From positions 1-64,000 of the forward strand of contig NZ_BCPR01000009.1 of the NCBI RefSeq assembly GCF_016586165.1: 64,000 bases of DNA, given 5' to 3'. The stretch comes from Dyella sp. EPa41 (GTDB lineage: Bacteria; Pseudomonadota; Gammaproteobacteria; Xanthomonadales; Rhodanobacteraceae). The position numbers and the translations under genes are program-made. How positions within the stretch are numbered: position 1 is the first letter of the stretch; every line of letters starts with the position of its first letter. Below the pieces are notes generated by a model. The model was not told the DNA's origin. It saw only the letters and a program-made list of their open reading frames with translations, and searched no databases. This document shows positions 9,196-18,790 of the stretch, one piece after another.

Positions 9196-10107
9196 ATGGC
9201 CTTCGACGAGCGCATGTTGAACGGCATGAGGGTGTTCGCGGCGGTGGTCGACGGCGGCAGTTTCGCGGCGGCCAGCGAAGCACTGGACATGTCGCCGCCT
9301 GGCGTCAGCCGCGCCATCGCCCGTCTGGAAGCCCGTCTGGGCATCCGCCTGTTCGACCGCACCACGCGCTCGGTTCGCCTCACCGACGAAGGCCGGCGCT
9401 TTCACGCGCAGGTGCTGCCCCTCCTGGCGGGGCTGGAAGAAGCCGCCGCCCACGCGGCGCAGGGCGCCACCAGCGTGCGGGGGCGTTTGCGCGTCCACGT
9501 GGATCCGTTGTTCTCGCGGCTGGTGCTGGCGCCGCGCGTCGGCGAATTCATGGCGGCCTACCCGCAACTGGAAGTGGAGCTGGCCACGCGCGATCAGTTG
9601 GGCGACATCGTGGCCGATGGCTTCGACCTTGCCGTCCGTTTCGGCGAGCCGCCGGATTCGAGCCTGGTGGCGCGCAAGCTGCTGGACACGCGCATTCTCA
9701 CCGTGGCCTCGCCGGCGTATCTGCGCGCGCATGGCCGGCCAGAGCGGCCGCAGGATCTGGAGAACGGCACGCACGTGTGCATCGAGTTCCGCGATCCGGC
9801 GACGGGCCGCACGTTTTCCTGGGAGTTTCACCGCAAGCGCAGGCGGCTGGCGGTGAAGACTTCCGGGCGGCTGATCGTCAACGATGGCGGCACCATGCAC
9901 GCGGCGTGCGTGGCGGGCTACGGCATCGCCCAGGTCATGGAGGTGGCCGCCGGGCCGCTGGTGGCCGGCGGCCAGTTGGTCGAGCTGTTCCCCGATTGGC
10001 CCGACGAGCGCTTTCCGCTCTACGCCCTGTATCCCTCGCGCCACCATCCGTCGGCCAAGGTGCGCGCCTTCCTCGACTTCGTCATCGGCATCACGGCGCC
10101 GCGCTAG
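9196..10107 (+). CDS. LysR-type transcriptional regulator
   Basis: This 303-residue regulator has the N-terminal winged helix-turn-helix: FAAVVDGGSFAAASEAL, then SPPGVSRAIARLEARLG and LFDRTTRSVRLT, followed by the periplasmic-binding-like effector domain (residues about 90-295). It probably controls the divergent NmrA/SDR pair. An in-frame GTG at 9175 would add seven residues but lies inside the dyad; the ATG at 9196 with AAAGGG upstream is preferred. The stop overlaps the stop of the convergent MFS gene. Confidence 0.93.
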   Translation: MAFDERMLNGMRVFAAVVDGGSFAAASEALDMSPPGVSRAIARLEARLGIRLFDRTTRSVRLTDEGRRFHAQVLPLLAGLEEAAAHAAQGATSVRGRLRVHVDPLFSRLVLAPRVGEFMAAYPQLEVELATRDQLGDIVADGFDLAVRFGEPPDSSLVARKLLDTRILTVASPAYLRAHGRPERPQDLENGTHVCIEFRDPATGRTFSWEFHRKRRRLAVKTSGRLIVNDGGTMHAACVAGYGIAQVMEVAAGPLVAGGQLVELFPDWPDERFPLYALYPSRHHPSAKVRAFLDFVIGITAPR

Positions 10108-11309
10108 CCGTCGCGCGGCGCGTATCGCCAACCCACCAGCAGCCCGATCACGGCAAGCGCCGCGATCAGGCCAGCAAAGGCAACGTGCGCCGCGGGTGCG
10201 CCGGTTTTCGCCGCAAGCAGGCCGATGCCGATCACCGGCAGCGAGTTGCCGCAGAACATCATGATCAGATACGTGGCCACGATTTCGCCACGGCGTCCGG
10301 CCGGCGCGATCCGGTTGACCACGGCCAGGCTCCCCCGATACCCCAGCGATCCGGCCGCGCCGGCCAGCACCGAGGCGGCCAACAACAGGGACATGCCGTG
10401 CAGCCGCTCGGACAACACCAGCAAAGCCGCGCCGGGCGGGAACAGCCCCAGTCCCCAGAGCATCGCCGCGCGACTGGGCACGCGGCACGCCAGCACCACC
10501 ATCAGTGCGGCCACCATGAAAAGCACGAACACCACCGCCGCCGAGACCAGTGGCCGCGGATCCTTCAATGCCTCGGCCAGCACGCCGGGAATCAGCGCGG
10601 CGTAGAAGCCGAACAGCGCAAAGGTGAGGAAGGCCGTCACCGCCGGCGCGACAAAGGCGGCGAGGATATTCTTGGGCACGCCGAAGCGAGGGCGCAGCGA
10701 CAGCTCGGCAAGGCGCCGCTGCGGATGCGCCACCGTCTCCGGCACGCGCCCAAGCGCGATGCCCATGAGCAACAGCACGACGCCATAGAGCGCAAACGGC
10801 AGCCGCAACGGATGCAGCCCGAGTTGTGCGGCCAGCGCACTGAGCCACGGCCCCGCGGCGAGTCCGGCGAAGTTGGCCGTGCTCGCCATCACGGCGCCCG
10901 CGTTGCTTTTGCCCTCCGGTTGCAGCTCGGCGATCCAGGCGGCCATGGCGCTGGAAGCCAGTCCCGTGGCGAACCCGCTGAGCGCGCGGCCCACGAACAG
11001 CCAGGCGATGCCGGTGGCGAGGCCGAAGGCCGCCGTGCTGGCGATGGCGATGCCTACGGCCGGCCATACGATAAACCTGCGCCCGGCCTGGTCGGACAGT
11101 CGGGCGAAAAAGAACAGCGCGCCGAGATTGCCCAGCACGTAGATGGAATACACCAGCGTGAGGGCAATCCCGCCGAAGCCGAAGCTTCGCCGATAGAGCG
11201 GGTAGAGCGGCGTAAGAAGCGTGGCGGCGACAAACATCACCGCCAGGCCGGTGGCCACGATCAGCGCCGCATGTTTCCCATGGCCGTCATGCATGCCTTG
11301 CGGAACCAT
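10104..11309 (-). CDS. MFS transporter
   Basis: This 401-residue inner-membrane protein shows about 12 hydrophobic segments. The major-facilitator signature after TM2 appears as ARLSDQAGRRFIVWP, and a GRALSGFATGLASSAMAAW helix corresponds to TM4-5. It probably exports small molecules by proton antiport; the substrate is unknown. It is convergent with the LysR gene, with stop codons overlapping. The start at 11309 or an internal Met five codons later are both possible. Confidence 0.88.
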   Translation of the reverse strand: MVPQGMHDGHGKHAALIVATGLAVMFVAATLLTPLYPLYRRSFGFGGIALTLVYSIYVLGNLGALFFFARLSDQAGRRFIVWPAVGIAIASTAAFGLATGIAWLFVGRALSGFATGLASSAMAAWIAELQPEGKSNAGAVMASTANFAGLAAGPWLSALAAQLGLHPLRLPFALYGVVLLLMGIALGRVPETVAHPQRRLAELSLRPRFGVPKNILAAFVAPAVTAFLTFALFGFYAALIPGVLAEALKDPRPLVSAAVVFVLFMVAALMVVLACRVPSRAAMLWGLGLFPPGAALLVLSERLHGMSLLLAASVLAGAAGSLGYRGSLAVVNRIAPAGRRGEIVATYLIMMFCGNSLPVIGIGLLAAKTGAPAAHVAFAGLIAALAVIGLLVGWRYAPRDG

Positions 11310-11433
11310 GCCGGCATCTTAGGCGGGGCCATGGCACGGGCAGCTCCCGAAAGCGTGGGCAGTTCGTGAGGACGGCCTCGAAAAGCGCGGATCCGCCATA
11401 CCGGGGGAGCGCGGGGGATAAGCGTTAGAATGA

Positions 11434-11952
<519 letters not shown>

Positions 11953-11956
11953 CGCG

Positions 11957-12877
11957 TCAATTGGCCCGCGCGCGCCAGTAGTGGCGCAAATGCTCCAGCT
12001 TGGCCAGCGATTGCATGGCGTCTTTCGATGCTTCGTAGGCCGTGCGCTTGGCCCATCGCCGGAATGGCTTCGGGGCTTTCGCATCGTCGGCGGCCGCGGT
12101 GGCGATGAGCTTGCGGCCCATCAGGCGATCATGCGCCAACCCAAGGTGGCTCTGCAGATCGGCAAGTTGCTTGAGCCATGAAGCGCTGGCCTGCTTCGGG
12201 AAGACGTGCGCATAAAGCTCGATGCTGTAGCGGAGCTTCTTGGTCGACGTGCGCAGCCGATGCAGGGTTTTCTGTCCGCCGTCGAGCTTGCCGGCGCGCT
12301 TGGCCAGCTGCCGGTAGTGCTTCTCGATGGAGGTGGCAGCCAGCTTGCGCGTCATGTTGTCGGTGGGCGGCTCGAGCGTTGCTTCCCAATGGCGCAACGC
12401 ACGCATCGGCATGGCCAGATCGTGTTGCTTCAACGCGGCTATGGCCAGCGTGTGTGCTTCAGCCTGGCGGGCCTTCAATGCGTTCGCGGCGGCCTCGATG
12501 GAGGCCTTGTCCTTGTCGTGCTTGTCCGCGAAATGCGGCAAGGTTTCATCGGCCAGGATATCGAGATCGCGGGTTTCACCGGTTGCCTCTCGGCACTCGC
12601 GCAGATAGGCGTGGACGTCGCCGAGATCGTCGTCGGAGAACTGCGCCACGTCTTTCAGCGTGGCGGTGATCCGGCGCAGGTTGACGCGCCATGCGTGAAG
12701 CAGCTTCGCGTCGTAGGGGCCGTCGATCAATCGCTTGCGCGCATCCCGCGCCTTGGCGAAATAGCCGTCCAGATTCTTCCGGATGCGTTCGAACGCCGAG
12801 GGGGCAGTGGACTTGACCATGGCATGGCCCGATGGGGCGCGTGGTGACGCCGCGCGATGCTGTAGCCTGGCACTCAT
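11957..12877 (-). CDS. CHAD domain protein
   Basis: This 306-residue, mostly helical protein is a CHAD (conserved histidine alpha-helical) domain protein. The two signature helices are visible: LLHAWRVNLRRITATLKD near residue 60 and LHRLRTSTKKLRYSIELY near residue 210, both rich in His, Arg and Lys. CHAD domains bind inorganic polyphosphate. Here no CYTH triphosphatase domain is attached, and none is encoded next door. GGAAG seven bases upstream supports the ATG at 12877. It lies downstream of a sirtuin and a HAD phosphatase on the same strand and may be part of their transcript. Confidence 0.88.
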   Translation of the reverse strand: MSARLQHRAASPRAPSGHAMVKSTAPSAFERIRKNLDGYFAKARDARKRLIDGPYDAKLLHAWRVNLRRITATLKDVAQFSDDDLGDVHAYLRECREATGETRDLDILADETLPHFADKHDKDKASIEAAANALKARQAEAHTLAIAALKQHDLAMPMRALRHWEATLEPPTDNMTRKLAATSIEKHYRQLAKRAGKLDGGQKTLHRLRTSTKKLRYSIELYAHVFPKQASASWLKQLADLQSHLGLAHDRLMGRKLIATAAADDAKAPKPFRRWAKRTAYEASKDAMQSLAKLEHLRHYWRARAN

Positions 12878-12960
12878 GGAAAAGCTTCCGACCGGCCGGG
12901 ATGTCTACTTTGCATCAAATGGTCATGCGGCGCGAGCGGCGCTTGGCCACACCGCTCGCC

Positions 12961-13788
12961 TCAGGCGATGAAGGCCAGCGCCGCGGCGCAAGGTTGTTCG
13001 ATCTTGAGGGTGAGCAGCGGGTCGGCACGTGTCCGCCCCAGGTTGACGGCGGCAACCGGCTTGCCTTCGCGGGCTGCCGCGGCCACGAAGCGGTACCCGG
13101 AAAACACCATCAACGATGAGCCCACCACCAGCACGCCGTCCGCCTCGTTCAGCGACGTGATGGCGGCGTCAACGCGACCACGCGGCACGCTCTCGCCGAA
13201 AAACACGACGTCCGGCTTGAGCACGCCATGGCATTCGGGGCAGGGCGGTATGTCGAAGCTGGAGAAATCCTTCGCGTCCAGGTCGGCGTCGCCGTCGGGG
13301 GCGTCGCCCGCGTCCAGCGATGCCCACAGGGGATTGCGCGCAACCAGCAGCTGCTGGAAGGCGTCGCGTGGAAGACGGTATGCGCAGGCCATGCAACGCA
13401 CTTCATCGAGGCGGCCGTGCAGGTCGATCACGTTGCGATGGCCGGCGGCCTGGTGCAAGCCATCGACATTCTGCGTAAGCAACACATGGGCGTGGCCCCG
13501 CTGCTCCAGTCGCGCGAGCGCATGGTGCGTGTCGTTCGGCCGGGCAGCACCGAAGCGGCGCCAGCCCACGAGGCTGCGTGCCCAGTAGCGCTGGCGGGTA
13601 CGCACGTCACCCATGAAGGCCTGGTAGGTGACGGGTTGCGGCCGCTTCCAGCCCCCGTTCGTATCGCGATAGTCGGGTATGCCCGAATCGGTGCTGCATC
13701 CTGCGCCCGTGAGCACGAACAGCTTCGGATGCATCGCGATGAATTCGCGCAGGCGCCGATGGTCGCGCGCGAGAGCGGCATCGATCAC
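12961..13788 (-). CDS. cobB: Sir2 family NAD-dependent protein deacylase
   Basis: Sirtuins remove acyl groups from lysines using NAD+, releasing nicotinamide and O-acyl-ADP-ribose. The 275-residue protein has GAGCSTDSGIPDYR (NAD loop), TQNVDGLH, and catalytic His in NVIDLHG. Two zinc pairs follow (CMAC and CPEC) with a longer-than-usual insert between them, then VFFGESVP and VGSSLMV. The start is inferred to be the GTG at 13788, ten bases after the HAD stop; the first in-frame ATG would remove the beginning of the NAD fold. The tight spacing implies co-expression with the phosphatase. Confidence 0.9.
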   Translation of the reverse strand: MIDAALARDHRRLREFIAMHPKLFVLTGAGCSTDSGIPDYRDTNGGWKRPQPVTYQAFMGDVRTRQRYWARSLVGWRRFGAARPNDTHHALARLEQRGHAHVLLTQNVDGLHQAAGHRNVIDLHGRLDEVRCMACAYRLPRDAFQQLLVARNPLWASLDAGDAPDGDADLDAKDFSSFDIPPCPECHGVLKPDVVFFGESVPRGRVDAAITSLNEADGVLVVGSSLMVFSGYRFVAAAAREGKPVAAVNLGRTRADPLLTLKIEQPCAAALAFIA

Positions 13789-13798
13789 CGTGGTGGAT

Positions 13799-14515
13799 TC
13801 ACGCGGCTGCACGGGCCTGCAACTCCTCGATGGCCGCGGCGATGCCGTGCGGGCCATCGACCTGGGCGACATGCGCCGTATGGTCGACGAAATCGGTGTC
13901 GGCTTCATGCGCCCAGGTGACGTGGTAAGGCATGTAAACGCCCCACCCGCCGAGCTGGACCACGGGCGCGATGTCCGAGCGCAGTGAATTGCCGACCATG
14001 GCGAAGTGCCGCGGTTCGAGATCGAACTCCGCGAGCACGCGGCGATAGGCGCGCTCGTCCTTTTCGGAAACGATCTCGATGCGATGGAAAAGATCGGCCA
14101 GTCCGCTGCTGGCCACTTTCTGCTCCTGGTGGAACAGGTCGCCCTTGGTGACAAGCACCACATGGTGGTGCCTGGCGACGGCTTCGACCGCCGAGCGGAT
14201 GCCGGGGAGCAGTTCCACCGGATGCGCCAATACTTCCTTGCCGATCGCGATGATGCGATGGAGGTCTGCCGCGCTGATGCGCGATTGGGTGATGTCGATG
14301 GCGGCTTCCAGCATCGACAGGGTCATGCCCTTGGCGCCGTAGCCGAACAGGCGGATATTGCGCCGCTCGGTGGCGAGCAGGCGATCGCGAAGCCCGAGAT
14401 TGGCGAGGTCGACGTAGTTGCCAAGCACTTGTTCGAACGCATCGTGCGCCGACTGGTAGAAGCCCTCGCTGTGCCACAGCGTATCGTCGCCATCGAAACC
14501 CACCAGCTTTATCAC
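13799..14515 (-). CDS. HAD family hydrolase
   Basis: This 238-residue phosphatase-like protein opens with the HAD nucleophile motif FDGDDTLWHS. Motif II is LVTKGD, with a Lys after it (HQEQKVASSGL), and the metal-binding motif is MVGNSLRSDI. A helical cap lies between residues about 18 and 100. It likely dephosphorylates a small metabolite; the substrate is unknown. The start is the GTG at 14515, with AGGTGA just upstream; there is no in-frame ATG near the motif. It is followed after ten bases by the sirtuin. Confidence 0.85.
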   Translation of the reverse strand: MIKLVGFDGDDTLWHSEGFYQSAHDAFEQVLGNYVDLANLGLRDRLLATERRNIRLFGYGAKGMTLSMLEAAIDITQSRISAADLHRIIAIGKEVLAHPVELLPGIRSAVEAVARHHHVVLVTKGDLFHQEQKVASSGLADLFHRIEIVSEKDERAYRRVLAEFDLEPRHFAMVGNSLRSDIAPVVQLGGWGVYMPYHVTWAHEADTDFVDHTAHVAQVDGPHGIAAAIEELQARAAA

Positions 14516-14824
14516 TGCGTCACCTGCTGCCTGAAGTCGGTACGTCGCGCCGTTGCTGCGGCGCTGCTCCTGGCCATTTTCCCAGAAAAAAAGCCCTTGG
14601 CGGCATGATCCGCACACCAACAGTAGTCGCGCGTACGCGCGCGGAACCAGATGTGGGGCGAAAACAGGCGAATGCAATGGGCAAGACGTTGCGCGCCGGC
14701 GGCGCTTCCAGCAGCGCCCGGAGCCGGTGCTAGGATGACGACGCCCCTCCCGCCAACGCGGCGATGTTTCCGAGCGTGTCGACAGGGATCCGCCGGGGCG
14801 CCCCGATCGTGACTTCAGGTGACT
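14516..14824. other. divergent intergenic region (HAD / LacI)
   Basis: This 309-base gap between the HAD gene and the lacI-type gene holds no recognisable coding. A 14-bp palindrome CGCGCGTACGCGCG lies at 14628-14641, and there is an A7 run near 14586. No copy of the TGACAGCGCTGTCA operator is present, so the LacI regulator does not appear to repress itself through that site. Confidence 0.5.
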
Positions 14825-15856
14825 ATGCGCGCACGCATCGAAGACGTGGCGAAAGTGGCGGGAGTGTCTCCCAAGACTGTTTCGCGAGTGCTCAACAACG
14901 AACGCAATGTGCGGGAAGACACCCGCCAGCGCATCCTCGAGGCGGTAAGGTCGCTCGATTACCGGCCGCATCCTTCGGCACGCAGCCTTGCGGCGAATCG
15001 TTCGTTCCTGGTGGCCCTGCTCTACGACAACCCGTCGCCGAGCTACATGATGGAAGTGCAGGATGGCGTGCTCGAGGCGTGCGATGCGCAGCGCTACAGC
15101 ATGATGCTCCAGCCGCTGGATGCCACCAGCCCGCACTTCGTGGAGCAGGTCGGGAAACTGATTTCCGAGCGCCGGCTGGACGGTCTTATCCTCACGCCAC
15201 CGATCAGCGACCACGCCGATCTGCTCGCATGCCTGCGGGAATGGGGCGTTCCTTTTGCCTGCGTTGCACCCCGCGATCGCCAATGCGCGGGCGTCGTGCT
15301 GGATGAGCGGCGTGCCGCTTGCGAGATGGTCATGCACCTGGCTTCGCTGGGCCATCGCCGCATCGGCCACATCATTGGCCATCCGGACCATGGCGCATCG
15401 AGCTGGCGTTTGGACGGCTATCGCGATGGTTTGGAGCAGAGCGGGCTGCGCTACGACCACCGCCTGGTGATGCAGGGGCGTTTCTCGTTTGATTCCGGCG
15501 TGGTGGCGACGCGAGCGATGCTCTCGCTGGCGTCGCCGCCGACCGCGATCTTTGCCGCGAACGACGACATGGCTGCCGGAGTCATCTGGGCTGCCAGCGA
15601 GGCAGGGCTGGCGGTGCCGCGCGACCTGTCCGTATGCGGCTTCGACGACACGCCGATGTCGCGGCAGATCTGGCCATCGCTCACGACGATCCACCAGCCA
15701 TGCCGGGACATGGGGAGGATCGCCGCCACCCAGTTGCTGCGAACCATCAGGGACGGCGAGGGCGCCATGGTCTACGCCAAGTTCGCGCTGTGCCTGCGCG
15801 GCTCGACGGGCAGGGTGCCCGAGCGGCCGCGCCGGGATGCGCCGGCGGGGCACTAG
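14825..15856 (+). CDS. LacI family transcriptional regulator
   Basis: This 343-residue repressor has the LacI helix-turn-helix at its start (IEDVAKVAGVSPKTVSRVL) with the hinge YRPHPSARSL, followed by a sugar-binding effector domain to about residue 330. The downstream glucosidase and TonB receptor promoters carry three identical palindromes that fit a LacI-type dimer, so this is the likely regulator of the locus. The inducer is probably a glucoside or its breakdown product. ATG at 14825 is preferred over the GTG at 14819; AGGTGA overlaps this region. Confidence 0.93.
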   Translation: MRARIEDVAKVAGVSPKTVSRVLNNERNVREDTRQRILEAVRSLDYRPHPSARSLAANRSFLVALLYDNPSPSYMMEVQDGVLEACDAQRYSMMLQPLDATSPHFVEQVGKLISERRLDGLILTPPISDHADLLACLREWGVPFACVAPRDRQCAGVVLDERRAACEMVMHLASLGHRRIGHIIGHPDHGASSWRLDGYRDGLEQSGLRYDHRLVMQGRFSFDSGVVATRAMLSLASPPTAIFAANDDMAAGVIWAASEAGLAVPRDLSVCGFDDTPMSRQIWPSLTTIHQPCRDMGRIAATQLLRTIRDGEGAMVYAKFALCLRGSTGRVPERPRRDAPAGH

Positions 15857-15879
15857 CGGTTGCTTGTTGCACCGCGAAT

Positions 15880-15893
15880 TGACAGCGCTGTCA
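15880..15893. promoter_or_regulatory. LacI-type operator upstream of the GH3 gene
   Basis: TGACAGCGCTGTCA is a perfect 14-bp palindrome with the central CG step typical of LacI-family sites. It overlaps a consensus -35 hexamer TTGACA (15879-15884), so a bound repressor would block the promoter. The same sequence occurs twice before the TonB receptor gene. Confidence 0.8.
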
Positions 15894-15959
15894 TTTCTGT
15901 CAGGCTGCCGCTCCCGAGGCTCCTTGGGAGCCGCGACAAGTCCGTTGGGGAGAGCATTT

Positions 15960-18479
15960 GTGCCTTTGATCCGCCGTGGTTTGCGTGTGGCTTCGACCGT
16001 CCTGGCGACGGCCTGTGCGGCGTGGCTGGCCGGCGGTGCGCTGGCTGCCGGTGACACCGCTGTCCATCCGGCGCTCTGGGCCAAGGCCACCTGGCCGTTG
16101 CCCAGGGACGCCGCGCTGGAGCAGCGCGTCTCGGCGTTGCTGGCCAAGATGACGGTGGAGGAGAAGGTCGGCCAGCTGGTTCAGGCGGACATCCTCAGCG
16201 TGACCCCGGACGATGTGCGCAAGTACCGGTTGGGTTCGATCCTGGCGGGAGGCAATTCCAAGCCGGGTGGCCAGTTGGTGGCCAATGCCGGGCAGTGGAT
16301 AGCGCTCGCCGATGCGTTCCACCGTGCCGCGATGGACACCAGCGGTGGTCATGTGGCGATCCCCCTGTTGTTCGGCATCGACGCAGTGCATGGCCACAAC
16401 GGGGCGGTCGGCGCGACGCTGTTTCCGCAGAACTCCGCCCTGGGCGCCACGCACGATCCGGCGTTGATGCGGGAGATCGGCGCGGCGACGGCGGAAGAAG
16501 TGCGCGCCACCGGCATCAACTGGACGTTCGCTCCCGCACTGGCGGTGCCGCAGGACGTACGCTGGGGGCGCTCCTACGAAGGCTATTCGCAGGATCCGAA
16601 ACTGGTGGCGCAGTATGCCGGCGCAACGGTTGAAGGCCTGCAGGGCAAGGTCGGGACGCCGCAGTTTCTCGACAGCTCGCATGTGGTTGCCTCGGCCAAG
16701 CACTTTCTCGCCGATGGCGGCACGAAAGACGGCAAGGACCAGGGCGACGCGCAGGTCAGCGAGCAAGTGTTGCGCACGGTGCATGCCGCCGGTTATCCGC
16801 CGGCGATCGATGCGGGCGTGCAGAGCGTGATGGCGTCGTTCTCGAGCTGGAACGGCCAGAAGATGCATGGCAACAAGGCCCTGATTACCGACGTGCTCAA
16901 GGGCCGCATGGATTTCCAGGGCTTCGTGGTCGGTGACTGGAACGCCCATGGCCAGGTGCCCGGTTGCACGAACGAGGATTGCGCGGCATCGATCAACGCC
17001 GGCGTCGACATGCTGATGGCGCCGGACAGCTGGCGTGGCCTCTACGAACACACGCTGGCCGAAGCGAAGTCCGGCGTGATTCCGATGGCCAGGCTGGATG
17101 ACGCGGTGGCCCGCATCCTGCGCGTGAAGTTGCGTGCGGGCCTGTTCGAGGCGGGCCTGCCTTCGTCGAACCCCCTGGCTGCCAGGTCGGCTGAAGTCGT
17201 GGGCAGTCCGGCACATCGAGCAATCGCCCGGCGCGCCGTGCGCGAATCGCTGGTGCTGCTGAAAAACAACCATGGCTTGCTGCCGCTCGATCCGCGCAAG
17301 CACATCCTGGTCGCCGGCGATGGCGCGGACAATATCTCGCGGCAGAGTGGCGGCTGGACCCTGACGTGGCAGGGGGCGGGCCTGAAGAACGCGAACTTCC
17401 CCGGTGCGCAGTCGATCGGCGCTGGCATCGCGGAGCAGGTGAAGGCGGCAGGCGGCAGCGTGGAGATCGCCGCTGATGGCCACCATGCCGGCAAGCCGGA
17501 CGTGGCCGTGGTGGTGTTCGGAGAAGACCCTTATGCGGAGTTCCAGGGCGACATTCCCAACCTGCTGTATCGCCCGGGCGATGATCACGATCTCGAGTTG
17601 ATCCGCCGTCTGCGTGGCGAGGGCGTGCCTGTCGTCGCGGTGTTCCTGAGCGGACGTCCGTTGTGGATGAATCGCGAGATCAATGCGGCCGACGCATTCG
17701 TGGCCGCCTGGTTGCCTGGCAGTGAAGGCGGCGGCGTGGCGGACGTGCTGCTGCGTACCCGCGACGGCAAGGTCGCGCACGATTTCCATGGCAAGCTCTC
17801 GTTCCCGTGGCCGCGCAGCGCGGTATCGGGGCAGGGCGAGCCGCTGTTTCCGCTGGGTTATGGCCTGACCTACGGCGACCATGCCGCGCTGCCCGCGTTG
17901 CCGGAAGTGTCCGGCATCCGTGGCGAGCAGATTCCCGTCGGCAACTACCTCGAGCGTGGCAAGCCGGTACACGGATACACCTTCACGCTGTTTGGCGCCG
18001 ATGGTTCGGCCGTACCCGGCGACGTCTCGCCTGCCGCCACCAGCGATGGCGCCTTGCGCATGACGGCGCTCGATTACAAGGCGCAGGAGGATGCGCGGCG
18101 CTTCGCATGGAACAAGAGCGACGCGCGACTGGCCATCGGTGCGCGCGCGCCGATGGATCTCGATCGCGAGACCAATGGCGACGTGCTGTTGATCGTCACG
18201 CTGCGCATCGACGCACTTCCGGGCAAGGATGCATGGATCGGCATGGGCTGCGGCAAGGGTTGCGAGGGCCGTGTCGCGCTGGGCACGCAGCTCGCCGGAT
18301 TGGCGCCAGGGCAATGGGTGCGCATCGGCGTGCCGCTCAAATGCTTCCGCAAGGCCGGTGCCGACATGCATCACATCGAGCAGCCGTTTGCCTGGGGCGC
18401 CGGCAAGGGCGCGGATGTGGCGATCTCCCGTGCGGCGCTCGGCACCGATGCCGACCAGGTCATGGAGTGCGCCAAGTAG
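15960..18479 (+). CDS. secreted GH3 beta-glucosidase / exo-beta-glucanase
   Basis: This 839-residue glycoside hydrolase of family 3 removes glucose from beta-glucans or beta-glucosides. A signal peptide with a hydrophobic core (TVLATACAAWLAGGALAAG) begins the protein. The N-terminal barrel includes LLFGIDAVHGHN, NWTFAPALAVPQDVRWGRSY and SAKHFLADG. The nucleophile is Asp326 in FVVGDWNAH. The second domain includes LLKNN, VVVFGEDPYAEF and PLFPLGYGLTYGD, and a C-terminal domain of about 150 residues resembles that of ExoP-type enzymes. The GTG start at 15960 is inferred: GGGGAGA precedes it and the signal peptide starts there. It lies under a LacI-type operator. Confidence 0.92.
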   Translation: MPLIRRGLRVASTVLATACAAWLAGGALAAGDTAVHPALWAKATWPLPRDAALEQRVSALLAKMTVEEKVGQLVQADILSVTPDDVRKYRLGSILAGGNSKPGGQLVANAGQWIALADAFHRAAMDTSGGHVAIPLLFGIDAVHGHNGAVGATLFPQNSALGATHDPALMREIGAATAEEVRATGINWTFAPALAVPQDVRWGRSYEGYSQDPKLVAQYAGATVEGLQGKVGTPQFLDSSHVVASAKHFLADGGTKDGKDQGDAQVSEQVLRTVHAAGYPPAIDAGVQSVMASFSSWNGQKMHGNKALITDVLKGRMDFQGFVVGDWNAHGQVPGCTNEDCAASINAGVDMLMAPDSWRGLYEHTLAEAKSGVIPMARLDDAVARILRVKLRAGLFEAGLPSSNPLAARSAEVVGSPAHRAIARRAVRESLVLLKNNHGLLPLDPRKHILVAGDGADNISRQSGGWTLTWQGAGLKNANFPGAQSIGAGIAEQVKAAGGSVEIAADGHHAGKPDVAVVVFGEDPYAEFQGDIPNLLYRPGDDHDLELIRRLRGEGVPVVAVFLSGRPLWMNREINAADAFVAAWLPGSEGGGVADVLLRTRDGKVAHDFHGKLSFPWPRSAVSGQGEPLFPLGYGLTYGDHAALPALPEVSGIRGEQIPVGNYLERGKPVHGYTFTLFGADGSAVPGDVSPAATSDGALRMTALDYKAQEDARRFAWNKSDARLAIGARAPMDLDRETNGDVLLIVTLRIDALPGKDAWIGMGCGKGCEGRVALGTQLAGLAPGQWVRIGVPLKCFRKAGADMHHIEQPFAWGAGKGADVAISRAALGTDADQVMECAK

Positions 18480-18790
18480 AGGCGAGCGGGTTGCCACGGG
18501 CCCTGCCGCTGTCTCAAGAGTCCTGGACATCGGCACTTTCTTTGCCATGCATCAAGCGGGGCCGGTCTGGTAGAAATTTAGTGGCATAAACAACTGATTA
18601 ATAACGATTTATATGTCTTGCGGCGTTTGTTGCCGTGCCGCAAGCATCTGCCGGTAAAGCGTTCTATGATCAAACCATGACAGCGCTGTCATTGCAGTCT
18701 GACAGCGCTGTCACAGGGGATTGGAAGACAAGCGCGGCACGTCGAGGGCGATGCCGCAAAACTATTCCGAACAAAGAGAGGGGAAGCTAA
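18480..18790. other. regulatory gap between GH3 and TonB receptor genes
   Basis: This 311-base gap contains an AT-rich stretch (about 18575-18616), a hairpin with 8-bp arms CTTGCGGC (18617-18624) and GCCGCAAG (18637-18644), a -10-like TATGAT (18665-18670), and two LacI-type operators. The TSS implied by TATGAT would fall at about 18677, at the edge of the first operator. The Shine-Dalgarno sequence GAGGGGAAG lies just before the receptor ATG. Confidence 0.6.
18678..18713. promoter_or_regulatory. tandem LacI-type operators before the TonB receptor
   Basis: TGACAGCGCTGTCA occurs at 18678-18691 and again at 18700-18713. Their centres are 22 bases apart, about two helical turns, so two repressor dimers would sit on the same face of the DNA. 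Both are identical to the site at 15880. Confidence 0.82.

Noticed and set aside
13799-16147. A 782-codon minus-strand frame that runs from the HAD gene through the LacI region
   Set aside because: Only the last 238 residues match the HAD family; the upstream part is antisense to the lacI-type gene and GH3 start.
15900-18548. An 882-codon open frame antisense to the GH3 gene
   Set aside because: The plus-strand GH3 protein has all family motifs; the antisense frame has none.
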